The translations under genes were made by a program, and so were the position numbers. Source: Lentisphaerota bacterium (GTDB lineage: Bacteria > Verrucomicrobiota > Lentisphaeria > Oligosphaerales > JABHEG01). Taken from it: a stretch of 64,000 bases of DNA. The notes beneath the pieces were generated by a model. It searched no databases. It worked only from the letters and a program-made list of their open reading frames with translations, and was not told where the DNA came from. This document shows, in pieces, positions 25,845 through 36,500 of the stretch; position 1 is the stretch's first letter, and each line of letters starts with the position of its first letter. Location: NCBI GenBank assembly GCA_018676675.1, contig JABHEG010000067.1:1-64000 (forward strand). Direction: 5' to 3'.

Positions 25845-25921
25845 CGGCTCGACGGAGTCTCGCCCTCCAGGGATTATCTGAGCCATCCATGCCCGATGGA
25901 GGGCGAGACTCCGTCGAGCCG
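25845..25921. repeat. Perfect 25-base inverted repeat
   Basis: Positions 25845-25869 (beginning CGGCTCGACGGAG) and 25897-25921 (ending CTCCGTCGAGCCG) are exact reverse complements, separated by a 27-base loop. It lies in the 302-base gap (25747-26048) between two divergent genes, so it is not a terminator in the usual place and has no T-run. A REP/MITE-like dispersed palindrome is the likeliest reading. The rest of the gap has no clear promoter. Confidence 0.9.
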
Positions 25922-26048
25922 TCTGATGCTCTCCCCCACGTAATCGAGGCCTTACGCCCCAGGCTCGGCCGGTTGTGTGTGGCCGCTCCGGATGGTATGC
26001 TTCGAAGCCGAATTACGTGGTACGGGAATCAGCAGACGGGAACGAGCT

Positions 26049-27794
26049 ATGCAACGGGCAGCCGCGAGCGTATTGGTGACTTTTCTTGTCGGGTGTGTGG
26101 CGCCCTTGGCATGCGCGCGAGGGCTTCCCTTGGAGCGATCGCCCTTCGGACGGTTCGTCTCCGGAGCCGGCGTCGCTGATCGGCCCGCATTGCGGGGCGA
26201 TACGACGAAAGGCAATCGTGTTCTCATCGTGAACAACGGCAACGATGCTCTTCTTCTGCGAATCCATCTCATACGTCAGGCCACGAAGTCGATCGACATC
26301 CAGACGTTCATCTGGACGAACGATGAGTGTGGTCGTCTTCTCATGTACGAACTGATTGCCGCTGCCCGGCGCGGGGTCAGGGTCCGAATCATTGCCGACC
26401 ACTTCGTTTCTGACAAGGATCCGGGAGTTGTCGCTTTCCTGTCGACTGTGAGCCCCAATCTTCAGGTTAAGCACTACCGCCCAGCCGCCAAGCGGATCAA
26501 GCCCAAGCCTCACCAGGTTCTACTTCAGGCCGCCTTCCGGTTCCGCGACTTCAATCAACGGATGCACAACAAGATCGTGCTTGTAGACGAAGCCGTGGCC
26601 ATCACCGGGGGGCGGAACATCGAGAACAGTTATTACAACTATTCCACCGGGATGACCTTCAAAGACCGCGATGTGCTGGTCATGGGGCCCGTTCTTCGCG
26701 ATGTACAGACGTCGTTCGTGACGTTCTGGGACTGTCGGTACGCGATCTCGAGCCTTGAGCTGCGTGACGTCGCGAAGCTCGTTGCCGATGGTGACTTTGC
26801 ACGCTATTCGAGCCGCGCCGATTTCGCGCTCAACGGCCTTTTCAAGGAGCTTCTGAGCCAAGTGGGTGACAGTGTCCTGATCGACGAACGCTTTGCGGCG
26901 CGGATGATCGACGCCGACCGCGTTCAGTTCCTCGCGGATCGGCCCGGGAAGAACCGTTCTCTGTGGCTGCGCGGCGGCGGTCGGGCAAGCAAGGCACTGG
27001 GGAAGCTGATCGCCGGTGCCCAGCGAGAGCTGATCATTCAGAGCCCGTACTTCGTGGTCAATGAGAAGGCAGAGAAGGTCTTCCGCGAGCTCCGGGCTTC
27101 GCGGCCGGATTTGAAGGTGACCGTTTCCACCAACAGTTTTGGCTCAACGGACAACACTGTGGCCTATTCAGCGAACTACCGGCTCCGTTCGCTCTACATC
27201 GAGTCCCTCGGCATCCATGCCTACGAGTACAAGCCCTACCCCGGAGATCTGCGTTGCGTCTTTCCCGCTTATGATGAGTTCGAGCGCCGTGCTTCGATGC
27301 GACGCAAGAGCGAGACGGGACCGGACAAGCCATTTCTCTGCATCCACGCCAAATCGTTTGTGATGGACGAACGGGTCTCATTCATCGGGTCGTTCAATCT
27401 CGATCCGCGCTCCGTCAATCTGAATACGGAAGTGGGATTTCTAATCACCGATATAGATGTCGCACGGGCGCTGCGCCGCGACATTCTCACTGATACGGCC
27501 CCCCGCAACAGCTGGGTCATTAACCGGAAGCAAATGCCCCTGGGCCTTGAAGAGGCGAACGCGCTATTCGAGGGGTTTGTCCGGAAAACGCCGCTGGATC
27601 TGTGGCCGGTCCGCAACACAAGCAGCTTCGAGCTTCGCGAAGGGCAGGCACCCGTGCCCCCGGATCATCCAGACTTCTATGATCGGTATCGTGACATTGG
27701 GCCTTTTCCCGGAGCGGAATCAGGGCTGACTCCGAAACAGATCACCACGCGGGTCTATAAGGCTGTTCTTGGCGTGGGCATCCCGCTGTTTTGA
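26049..27794 (+). CDS. Phospholipase-D-family lipoprotein, cardiolipin-synthase-like
   Basis: A 581-residue protein with both HKD motifs of the phospholipase D superfamily: MHNKIVLVDEAVAITGGRNI (His173, Lys175, Asp180) and CIHAKSFVMDERVSFIGSFN (His433, Lys435, Asp440). The order, spacing and the DPRSVNLNTEVG segment resemble ClsC/YmdC-type proteins, which transfer phosphatidyl groups. The ATG at 26049 gives a lipoprotein signal with lipobox LVGC (Cys16), so the enzyme is probably anchored to a membrane on the periplasmic side. The ribosome site is weak. It is a single gene converging with the UroD-family gene. A nuclease or phospholipase function cannot be ruled out. Confidence 0.85.
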   Translation: MQRAAASVLVTFLVGCVAPLACARGLPLERSPFGRFVSGAGVADRPALRGDTTKGNRVLIVNNGNDALLLRIHLIRQATKSIDIQTFIWTNDECGRLLMYELIAAARRGVRVRIIADHFVSDKDPGVVAFLSTVSPNLQVKHYRPAAKRIKPKPHQVLLQAAFRFRDFNQRMHNKIVLVDEAVAITGGRNIENSYYNYSTGMTFKDRDVLVMGPVLRDVQTSFVTFWDCRYAISSLELRDVAKLVADGDFARYSSRADFALNGLFKELLSQVGDSVLIDERFAARMIDADRVQFLADRPGKNRSLWLRGGGRASKALGKLIAGAQRELIIQSPYFVVNEKAEKVFRELRASRPDLKVTVSTNSFGSTDNTVAYSANYRLRSLYIESLGIHAYEYKPYPGDLRCVFPAYDEFERRASMRRKSETGPDKPFLCIHAKSFVMDERVSFIGSFNLDPRSVNLNTEVGFLITDIDVARALRRDILTDTAPRNSWVINRKQMPLGLEEANALFEGFVRKTPLDLWPVRNTSSFELREGQAPVPPDHPDFYDRYRDIGPFPGAESGLTPKQITTRVYKAVLGVGIPLF

Positions 27795-27891
27795 ACGCAC
27801 ACGCAAGCGGCTTCGGGAGCATACCCAAAGTCCCGTCCTTGTCACAGGAGTGAGACGTGAACTCCCTTGTTCCCAGTATGCCGTCGCTGGA

Positions 27892-28929
27892 TCAGAGCCA
27901 GTTCAAGGGGTAGTGGCCAAACTCGTAGAACGCGCTGTAGAGGGCCTCGATATTGGCAAGCGGCACTTCGGGGCCGATTTCGCCATGCAGCATACACCCG
28001 CCGCCGCTCGTGCCGAACGCCTGGATGGCCTCTTTCACCGCTCCTCTCACATCTTCCGGTGTCCCGTAAGGCATTACCCACTGGCGGTCAATGTCCGTTC
28101 TGACAAGAATGCGCCCGTTGACCCGTTCCCCGACTGCCTCAGTGCCCATGCACGCATGTTGTGGGTTGAGCACACTCACACCGACCTCAATGAGGTCATC
28201 GATGATGTCCAGGATCCACCCGTCTGAATGGAACCACACATGCACGCCCGCATCCCGTGCCACTTCGAACATGCGCCGATACCGGGGTTTGAAGAAGCGT
28301 CGCCACATGTCGGGGTGGATCAACAGCGTGTGCTGCGCACCCCAGTCTTCACCAAGAATGATCGCGTCGACGCCGGCTTCCACGTAACGTTCTATGTGGT
28401 ACACATTTCGGTCCATCATGCGGTCTGCGAGTTCATGCACGCCGTCGTTATCCTCGGCGAGATCCATGAAGTAGTTGTCCGGCCCTCGCATATGCTGCAT
28501 CAGCTGGAAGAATCCTCCGGCGGAAGCGTAGACGAACTGCTCTGGGTGTTGCTCGGCGACCTGGGCTGCGAACTGCTCGAAGTGCGAGGCCGGCGGCAGC
28601 GGGGGGAACTCATAGGTCAGCCACGAATCCCAGTCCGGAATTGCCGGGCGGATGACCTCCCCTGCGGTGTACGCACGCATCCGGCGCCAGACAGTTCCCC
28701 AGCCGTCCGTGTACTCCACGATGTCCTCGCTGGCCTCATCATCCGCAAGCGGACCGTTCGCGTTGTCCCTGACGGCCTGGTTGGCGAAGTCATCCGGGTA
28801 CCTGTCAGCCAGGTCGAGCAGTTCCCGCCCGTGTCGCCAGATGGCCCCGGGAAAGGTGTAGTGATGGATGGGACAGCGGTCTGGACCAGTGAATTCGATG
28901 GCAGCAATGATGCGTTCCCGGGAGGTCAT
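27892..28929 (-). CDS. Uroporphyrinogen-decarboxylase-family protein (not HemE)
   Basis: A 345-residue TIM-barrel protein of the UroD/MtaA/MtbA superfamily. It starts MTSRERIIAAIEFTGPDRCP, the usual opening of the non-HemE branch, and carries FFQLMQHMRGPDNYFMDLAE, ILGEDWGAQHTLLIHPDMWR and VWFHSDGWILDIIDDLIEVG, the last with a possible metal-binding His. Members outside haem biosynthesis include methyl-cobalamin:CoM and methoxy-compound methyltransferases. Its start codon overlaps the stop of the upstream glycosidase-like gene (ATGA at 28929-28926), so the two are translationally coupled. This suggests a role on the product of that enzyme, for instance methyl transfer from a methylated sugar, but no corrinoid protein is near. 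Confidence 0.85.
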   Translation of the reverse strand: MTSRERIIAAIEFTGPDRCPIHHYTFPGAIWRHGRELLDLADRYPDDFANQAVRDNANGPLADDEASEDIVEYTDGWGTVWRRMRAYTAGEVIRPAIPDWDSWLTYEFPPLPPASHFEQFAAQVAEQHPEQFVYASAGGFFQLMQHMRGPDNYFMDLAEDNDGVHELADRMMDRNVYHIERYVEAGVDAIILGEDWGAQHTLLIHPDMWRRFFKPRYRRMFEVARDAGVHVWFHSDGWILDIIDDLIEVGVSVLNPQHACMGTEAVGERVNGRILVRTDIDRQWVMPYGTPEDVRGAVKEAIQAFGTSGGGCMLHGEIGPEVPLANIEALYSAFYEFGHYPLNWL

Positions 28930-31900
28930 TCCACCTTCTCCTCTACCAGTGCCAGGATGGCTGTGTCTCCGGCCTGCATCTCGATGACGACAGTCTCAGT
29001 CCCCGTTGCCCATGTCCTGCCTGCCAGCAGTTCCTTCACAGCGGACGCATAGGGAAGCTGCACCGTCTTCCGGCCGGCTGTGCGTGCGTGGATGCCGATG
29101 AAACCGTTCCCCGCGTAGACCGCGTCGCCGCTGCTGCACACGACAGGGACGCCAGCCGTCTCGGCCAGTGCCCGGAGTGCTTCGGCTTTCAAACCGGGAA
29201 CGAGGCTCCAGAAGAGCTTGACGTCATTCCGTTCCTCGTAGAGGACGGCCGGGGATTGAGTCCCCGTGAACGTCGCCAAGACGTGCGCGGCATCGGGAGC
29301 AACGGGGAGCACAACGGGGGCGGAGGGGCGGCTGATCCCGAGTTGGAGTCCTGCTGCCTGTTCCCATGGTCCGGCGAGGTCAGTCTTGAATGTCGCGTTG
29401 AGGGCAGGAGCGTCGTCGGAACGGGCCACACTCCAGCCGAGGAGAGTGGACGTCCGAGAGGGGGCGACACCTTCGGGGCCGATCATGGCTACCGGGCCGA
29501 CAAAGGCCACGCTCCGCTCGTCCCGCATGACGCTTCGCTGGAGGAAAGACAGCTTTTCGTCACTCAGGCTGAATAGGTTGAGGAACACCATGGCGCCATA
29601 CTCAAGCAGGTGCGGATGTCGCATCAGGTCGCTGAACAGCACCATACGCCACGGAATCCCCGAACGGACCAGGTATTCCCGCTGTCGGTAGATGAGCTCA
29701 AGGCCATAGGGGGGAGCGAATGGGTCGAAACTGCCCATCTGCTCCTCATCGACGACCACCAGAAGGTACTTCTCGGCAGGCCAGTCTTGTGCTTCATCCC
29801 GTGCGTCTGCCGCCGCCTGGAGTCGCCCGATTTCATCGGTCAGCCGTTCGTCCCCGAAGGTCCATCCTTTAGAGAAATCGTACCACTGGATTGCGCTGCC
29901 TTCAGCCAGATTCCGAGCGAGTTCACGGCGCATGCAGGCCACCGACCCTTTGACACCGTCGGGACGGCCATGGCCGCTCTGCTCTGACCAATGGGAACGC
30001 AGGTCAGCCTGGTTCCAGAACAGCTTGCCGTGGACCCGGAATGAGGCGGCGGGTACCATCGTGGCTGCTGTGCCGCCCACTTCTCGCCATGCGTAGGCTA
30101 CCGGAGCCACCAGGAAGTCAATCTCGGGGGCTTCCAGGAGACGTCTCAGGCGGAAATGACCTGAAGCCTGGCAGAAGCCCGGTGTCTCCGGCAAGTGCGC
30201 AACGTACCCGTAGTAGGTCCCGAACAGGCAGTGCCCGTCCGTCTCTTCCTTGACCGCCCTGCCGACGTGGAGGATCGTTTCTGCAACGACATCATGCTGG
30301 TAGGCATTGTAGTCCAGCACGTCGCGTTGCGCGGTTGGCGAGAAGAAGATGCCGTCGACGGGTCGGCGACGCCGGGTTTCGGGCGGCACACTCACGGTCG
30401 CCAACGTGATGTCTTCTCTACCCCAGGCGGCTTGCAGGTCGCGGTCGGACGCGTACCGTTCGCGTAACCAACGGCGGAAATCTTCCTGACCAACCGGACT
30501 GTAGTCGACCAGTTCGCCCGACTGGGATCCCCAGTGGAACCACTCCCAGCTGATCCCACTGCACGGGTGGAAACCGATGATGCGTTCTGCGAACGGCGTT
30601 TGCCGGAGGTGTCGGATCAGCTTTCTGAGGGCATCGGTGTAGGTGTCGCGCCACAGTCCTGATCCGTACGACGGCACAATCCGACGCGATCCGTGGTAGT
30701 CGCCGATGCTGTCGTCTCCATTCTCCTTCCGGCAGCGTGCTTCGGGGTGCTTCTGAATCCACCACGGCTGGTACCGGGTGTCGCATGAGAACGTGAGGAT
30801 GAGCCATACATCCGGCTTCTGGGCCAGGTAATGGCTGAGGGTTCGATCGACCTTGCTGTAGTTGAAACCGGATTCGTAGAAGCCGATCTCCTGGAGTCCG
30901 ACCGACCAGATCTCAACGTCGGTGTCCCGCGCGTTGAGTTGTTGGAGTCTGTCCGGACGAATGAACAGGTGCTGGGTTGGATCGAGCCACTCACCATCCA
31001 CGACGATGCCGGGTACACCGTTGCGGCTACGAACGGAGGCTTGCGGGAAGACCGAGTTCCGGGCTTCCGGAATGATCTCAACAGCCACCCCGGGGGCGTC
31101 GCCGGCAATCGTTCCCCCGACCAGTTTGACATGGAGCAGGAGGGGCCCGGAAGCCAAGCCATGGGGGACGGCAATGCGCCAGCCAGAGATGGTCGCCGTC
31201 TCTCCGGGGGCAGCCCCCTTCTCGAACAACTGGTGCGGGGCCCATTCCTCAGCTAGCGTGTGACCATCTCGCTCCAGGACCGCCTTCACGCCGACGGGGC
31301 GTTTCACTGCGGTTCGAGCTTCTGCCCGGAGTGTCAGGGGGATCCACTGTCCCAGGGAAACATGAGCGGGTGTGTCGCTCAGTGTCAGGACCATCTCTGG
31401 AAGTTTGCCGAGAGGCGTGTAGACGGCTCGGTCACCCCAGGGCTGACAGGGAGGTCGCCCAAGCTCCACAGCTGGTACCCAAGGCCCTCCTCGTGTTAAC
31501 CCGACCTTCCAGTCTTTGCTGCTCCCGGATCGGACCTCCTGCCCGTCTTTGCATGTCACCAACAGTTCGGCAATGAGGCCTTGAGCGCTGCTTCCATCGT
31601 AGGCCTCGATTTCCAGCACGTTCCGTCCGAGGGAGATGGTGTCGGTGATGTCGAGTATCTCCGGCGTCTGCCAGCCATCCGGCTGGCCGAACGTGTTGGA
31701 GAGCATCTGACCATTGAGCCGCAGTTCGTAGGCGTCATCGACCGTTATCTGAAGCCGGACTTCCCGCACTGTGCGTTGGGGCACACTGAACTCGTGTCGG
31801 AACCAGACGCGATGGTCGTCTTTCGCCAGGCACTCCGGGTGCCAGATCCACGCAGCATCCCAACGGGGCCTGTCGGGTGGCGACTGACGGATTTCTCCAG

Positions 31901-32822
31901 GGACCGCACGAACAAGACGGATTTCGTCGATGCAGGTCTCCTCTCTTCCGGTCGTCCCCAGGCGGAGACGGACGGTGAAGGCCCGTCGAGGGACGGCGAA
32001 TTCGGTGCCGAAGGGGGTCCATTCGCCTGTTTCCGCAATGCGCAGATCCCGGGTTGCCATCTCCTGGCCGTACTCGTCCTGAAAGACCATAGTTGCCTTA
32101 AGAGCACCGCCACGTGTCTTCCCGGAGAGCTCCAGGCGCCCCAGGAAAGACATGTCGACATCGTCAGTCTCCCACTGTCCTCCGGGGCGAATCAGGAAGG
32201 CCAGGCTGCCGGCTGATGGCTGTTGGTCGGTCATCGTGGCCGTGCCTCTCGGCCCAGAAGAACGCCAGCCGATTGGGATGCCGCCGGTAGTGATCTCGCC
32301 GCCCCCGTTTGCCAGCATCTGATTGGCTTCGGGAAGCAAAGCGATGAAGTCAATGGTCACGTGGGCTCCCGCGGCATTCAACGGGTCAAACCGAAGCCTC
32401 TCGATAGGCCCCCTCCACTCACCCCGTGAACGGGTCAGATTGAAGCGGTACAGGCGGAAGTCAGAGGTCGCCTGAAGCGCGTGCGGGAGCTTCCGCTTGT
32501 CCGTGAGGCGCCCTCCGGGACCGTGGTAGAAGGTCTCTCCCCGGCCTGCGGTGTCGCAGCGAACACGGGCCAGCAGAACCGGGTAGTCTTCGGCTATGAT
32601 ACTGAGTTCAGGCGAAAGCAGCTGGGCATCGTATTGCGTGACTCCCTTGAGTCCTTCTGAGGTCACTTCCGCGTGCTGCCAGTTGGCCGGTTGCCAGCCG
32701 GCCAACCCCTTGGCGAAGTTCCAGATGATGACTTCTCCGGCGCCCAGGGGGGCAGTTGCTCTGATCAGAGCCAGACACGCAAGTGCAGCTGTGCGCTTCC
32801 AGCGGTCATTTGGTGCTGCCAT
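28926..32822 (-). CDS. Large secreted GH42-like glycosidase-like protein
   Basis: A 1298-residue protein. The ATG at 32822 follows GAGGAAGG and gives a signal peptide (RTAALACLALIRATAPLGAG). Order of regions: a beta-sandwich resembling a carbohydrate-binding module (to about 200); AWIWHPECLAKDDHRVWFRH near 324, which with RLQITVDDAYELRLNG resembles the N-terminal domain of alpha-L-rhamnosidases; a TIM-barrel with IGFHPCSGISWEWFHWGSQS near 750; and a trimerisation-like domain from about 1017 (LLVVVDEEQMGSFDPFAPPY). An exo-glycosidase role in the periplasm or outside the cell is likely. It is coupled to the UroD-family gene downstream and diverges from a small gene at 33044. Catalytic residues cannot be fixed by eye. 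Confidence 0.7.
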   Translation of the reverse strand: MAAPNDRWKRTAALACLALIRATAPLGAGEVIIWNFAKGLAGWQPANWQHAEVTSEGLKGVTQYDAQLLSPELSIIAEDYPVLLARVRCDTAGRGETFYHGPGGRLTDKRKLPHALQATSDFRLYRFNLTRSRGEWRGPIERLRFDPLNAAGAHVTIDFIALLPEANQMLANGGGEITTGGIPIGWRSSGPRGTATMTDQQPSAGSLAFLIRPGGQWETDDVDMSFLGRLELSGKTRGGALKATMVFQDEYGQEMATRDLRIAETGEWTPFGTEFAVPRRAFTVRLRLGTTGREETCIDEIRLVRAVPGEIRQSPPDRPRWDAAWIWHPECLAKDDHRVWFRHEFSVPQRTVREVRLQITVDDAYELRLNGQMLSNTFGQPDGWQTPEILDITDTISLGRNVLEIEAYDGSSAQGLIAELLVTCKDGQEVRSGSSKDWKVGLTRGGPWVPAVELGRPPCQPWGDRAVYTPLGKLPEMVLTLSDTPAHVSLGQWIPLTLRAEARTAVKRPVGVKAVLERDGHTLAEEWAPHQLFEKGAAPGETATISGWRIAVPHGLASGPLLLHVKLVGGTIAGDAPGVAVEIIPEARNSVFPQASVRSRNGVPGIVVDGEWLDPTQHLFIRPDRLQQLNARDTDVEIWSVGLQEIGFYESGFNYSKVDRTLSHYLAQKPDVWLILTFSCDTRYQPWWIQKHPEARCRKENGDDSIGDYHGSRRIVPSYGSGLWRDTYTDALRKLIRHLRQTPFAERIIGFHPCSGISWEWFHWGSQSGELVDYSPVGQEDFRRWLRERYASDRDLQAAWGREDITLATVSVPPETRRRRPVDGIFFSPTAQRDVLDYNAYQHDVVAETILHVGRAVKEETDGHCLFGTYYGYVAHLPETPGFCQASGHFRLRRLLEAPEIDFLVAPVAYAWREVGGTAATMVPAASFRVHGKLFWNQADLRSHWSEQSGHGRPDGVKGSVACMRRELARNLAEGSAIQWYDFSKGWTFGDERLTDEIGRLQAAADARDEAQDWPAEKYLLVVVDEEQMGSFDPFAPPYGLELIYRQREYLVRSGIPWRMVLFSDLMRHPHLLEYGAMVFLNLFSLSDEKLSFLQRSVMRDERSVAFVGPVAMIGPEGVAPSRTSTLLGWSVARSDDAPALNATFKTDLAGPWEQAAGLQLGISRPSAPVVLPVAPDAAHVLATFTGTQSPAVLYEERNDVKLFWSLVPGLKAEALRALAETAGVPVVCSSGDAVYAGNGFIGIHARTAGRKTVQLPYASAVKELLAGRTWATGTETVVIEMQAGDTAILALVEEKVE

Positions 32823-33043
32823 TGGGCCTTCCTCGAGCGATTGTTCAGACACTGTACGCAACCTTAGCGTCGTCGTGTTCAGACTCAACACGCCGGGGCT
32901 TGGCGCCCCACGTTTGCTTTCCGGAACGGATGCTCCTATCGTTTGCTGAGGGCCGCCGCCGAAATGTAGAGTCGTTTTTGCGCCAACCTTAAGCGGGGGG
33001 CGACCGGAGATAGCGCCATAGGTGCGCAGAGGGAGCCGGAGAG

Positions 33044-33502
33044 ATGACAGCATTCCTTCAGGGACATGACTTGCTGGAACGGGCCCAGGAGACCCATCGT
33101 CGGCTCAGTGAGTTTTACGACAGGACCTCGGACGTGGTGACTGGAGCCCGGGAAAAGATGCTGTTGGAGTATCTGAGCCGACATGAAGCCCGCTTTGCCA
33201 AGAGCCTCAAGGAGTATTGCCGCACGGGCTCGCCGCGGATTCTGCGAACGTGGTTTCAGTTCGCCCCCGAAGACGCCTTGCAGGGCGTCCTGGCTGCCGT
33301 CACCATCGTTCCTGAGCTGACCCTTGACGAACTCGTCCAGATCGCGGTAAGCCTGGATGACTGCCTGGCGGATTACTACGACCAGGTTGTTGAGAGTGCG
33401 ATGAGTGAGGAGATTGCGGAGGCGTTCCGCGAACTGCGGGCCGAGGAGCGTCAGGAGAAAGCCGAGCTCCTCAAGAACGCCGACGACCTGAAGCACATCT
33501 GA
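33044..33502 (+). CDS. Small helical protein, possibly ferritin-like
   Basis: A 152-residue, Glu-rich, all-helical protein without signal peptide or membrane segment. LLEYLSRHEARFAKSL (about 40-55) has a Glu-x5-His-Glu pattern like a metal-binding helix of rubrerythrin or ferritin-like proteins, and the last helix EEIAEAFRELRAEERQEKAE could supply the second half, but its expected His is absent. I do not recognise it firmly and make no functional claim. GGGAG precedes the ATG at 33044. It stands alone on the plus strand between two very large minus-strand genes. Confidence 0.6.
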   Translation: MTAFLQGHDLLERAQETHRRLSEFYDRTSDVVTGAREKMLLEYLSRHEARFAKSLKEYCRTGSPRILRTWFQFAPEDALQGVLAAVTIVPELTLDELVQIAVSLDDCLADYYDQVVESAMSEEIAEAFRELRAEERQEKAELLKNADDLKHI

Positions 33503-33542
33503 GGCCCGTCGGCCGTTTCGCCCCCCCGCCGAGTCATCGGCT

Positions 33543-36500
33543 TCAGTCAGACAGTTCCACGGCCAGGTGAGCCGTCTCGCCCCATTTTCCCTCTGTGTCC
33601 GCGGCTCTGACGTGGAAGAACCACTGTCCGGGACTGATGTCATGCAGCCTGGCCTGTGTGGCCTCTGTATTGATCGTCTGCGAGGGGACCGTTTCCGGAT
33701 TTTCGTCAAAGACATACGAGTAGCCCCCCAGTAGTTCCTCATCGTAACCATGGACGCGCCACTCGAACGAGGGAGTCCGGTCACGGGGTGAGTGGATCGT
33801 GATGTTGTCCAGTTTGAGTCGAGCCCCTCCGGGGTTCACGTATGCTCCCCGTCCGGTATGGCTTGTCGCCCACGTGGCCAGTTCACCAGCAGTCAGCTGG
33901 CCGCGCGCGCGGTCACCCGGGAAGCGTCCGGTCACGAGCATGTCAAGCAGGTTGATGTTGGTGTGATGCCACTGGCCGTCCTGCTTTGCCCGGGGGGTCT
34001 TCCCCACTATTCCGTCATGGAAGTAGTTCCCGTGAGCATTCGGGCCCGTCCACTCGACGATGGTCATTGCTTCATTGACGAGCAGGGACAGGTTCAGGGC
34101 ACAGCCCGGCTGTTCGAATTTGTAGTCGAAGCTGATGCAGGGCCACGCGTCCACGTCCCACCGCCCACGATGAAGGTAGCCTGAGAAGAAGCCATTCGGT
34201 GACAGGTTCACGAGTTCTGTGCATCCTCTCCCGGTTGCGCCATCACCTTCCTGCCGCAGGAGCCAGGCTTCGCGTCGGATTCCCGCCTCCTGATACTCTC
34301 GCTCCGGGAAATCAGGAGACTGCTGCCACTCGAATCCCATGCGACAGAGGCGTCGTGATGGTATGTAGCTGATGAATGGCGCTGGGGGAGGCGTGGTTTG
34401 TTCCGCCGCTGCGATCGGGGCAGTTTTCGCCGGGGACGGTCCGCCTTTGAGTATGGGGATATGGACGGGAGGTGTCCATGTGCCGTCTGCAGTGCAGGCC
34501 CGTACATGTAGTGTCCGGCCTCCCATCTTCGGGGTCAAGTCGAGGCGATTGCCGCTGTGGTTCGGTGTCTTTCCAGGGTCCGTGTCGGGGGCATCATCGA
34601 TCACAAGGGCCATCGCAGAGGGTGAGTCTCCGCCAACAAGTGAGAAGCGCAGTGTGCCGGGTGCCCCCGAGGTAACCGCCGGGCTGTGGCGCACGTCGTC
34701 GATCCAGTAAGCCCAGTCCTGCCACGTACTCATCCGCTGCGTGTCGGCCAGTGCCAGGCGATCCACCTGGACGTTGTCGGTTCGCAGGAAGCGCTTCAGC
34801 AGAGAGTGGATGTCGTATTGGGCTTGGTGCCACTGGCCATCAGTGGCGAACGTGTGGTCCCGATGGATAACCGGCCAGGATGCGTCGTTCCCGCTAAGCT
34901 GGATCTCGAACCACCGACCATTCGCCTCGGCGACAAGGTTCAGCTCGACTCCTTTGGGGACGCGGTAGGCGAAGCTGAGCCGGGGTAGCCGAGCAGCATC
35001 GAAGGGCGTCCGGCTGAGCCAGAAGCCGGCCGGCCCGGCCACGCGCTGGTTGACCAGGCGGAGAGATGCCTGGCCGGCGAAAGGCTCATGGAAGTCTCGC
35101 GCAAGCAGAGCCCCGTCTGGCCCCCCAAGGCTGCCCATCCCGGCGTAGTCGGCTTCAAAGTCGCAGTTGAGGCGTTTCTTGCCAAGCCAGACCGCCAACG
35201 CGGGAGGCGGTTGCTCCTCGCCACCGGGCCCTTCTGATGCTCGCCAATCAACGTTTGCCAAGTCGAACCAGGCGCCGGTAGCGTTGAGGTCGAGCCCGGC
35301 AATCTCGGCAACACGTGCATAGGGGCTCGCGATGCAGACGCGGTCCGCAACAAGGTCTCCATCCGGGAATACTCGTCGCAGGGCGGCAGCCAGGTCGACG
35401 CAGAGCGTTGTCCACGCTTCCGGAGTGGCAGGACTGCTATCCAGGGAGATTCGGTGTGGGCGGTAGAGCGCGGCGTCGGTAAGGTCGACCTCCGCTGTCT
35501 GTCCACGAACGGACACGAGGAGGGCCAACGACACGTTCGGCCCCGGTCGGAGATCGAACGCGAGTGTGCCTTGCTCAGTAAGATCCACGGGAGTCCGAAT
35601 CAAGTCGTGACAGAATGGGCCACCGGACTCACAGTTCGTGATTCGTGTGTAGAGGGGTGGCTCTCCGTCATTGCCGTTCAGAAGCTCGCGGGCCACGCCG
35701 TCCTTTGAGCTTGCCGTTCTGCCTCCCCCCACAGGAGCTGCTCCCGGGCTTTCTGCGAACGACATCGTGACTCGGGAGATGGCCATGCCGTTCGGGCCCC
35801 AGGTCCAGAAGCCGATTCGGTCCCCAATAAGCGGTTCCGTTTCCGGCAGGTCAAACACCTGTTCAAACCCCGCCCAACTGGCTTGGTCATCATGCTTGGC
35901 CACATCGACCCGGATACGTCCGTCGCGTCGTTGGATCCTGACCTGCTGCCAGACTCTGGTCACGTGTCGATACCACGGGATCGGATCGTTCCGGAGCTCA
36001 GTGTTCACCCGCTTGGCGAATGTTCCGACTTCTTTACCTTGGCGGAAGAGCCGCGTGGGCAGATCATATGTCCCGAAGAGGAGCATGTAACCGGAGCCAA
36101 GGCGTCGCCCATCGGCTGCGAAAGCCACATTGAGGGTCACTGGGTAGCTGAAGTGGATGCGCTGTGGGGTTCCCTCCATGGGAGCAAAGGAGACCTCCAG
36201 GTCAAAATCCCCGGTGAAGCGTCGGAGGTTCCAGAGGACAGCGTTGCTGTGTTCCGTTCCCGGGCTTCCCGAGCGGCCCCGGCCGCCAAAGAACGACCAC
36301 TTTGGGACACACGCCCAGCGATGCGTGCCCCGCCAGTCCCCGCTTTGCGCTTCCCACGCGGCGGGCGCCGCGTCAAACCCGTAGTCGAGGCGGTGGGTCG
36401 ATTCGAGTCGGGCATCGTCACGCCAGTCCCCTCTCCCCCGGCTTCCTCGCCATGTCCTGCCAACATCGGCGCCCACGAATCCATGGGTGATTGGTTCCTG

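Noticed and set aside
27892-28929. Uroporphyrinogen decarboxylase hemE
   Set aside because: The N-terminus and context fit the non-haem branch of the superfamily; the usual HemE substrate motifs were not seen.
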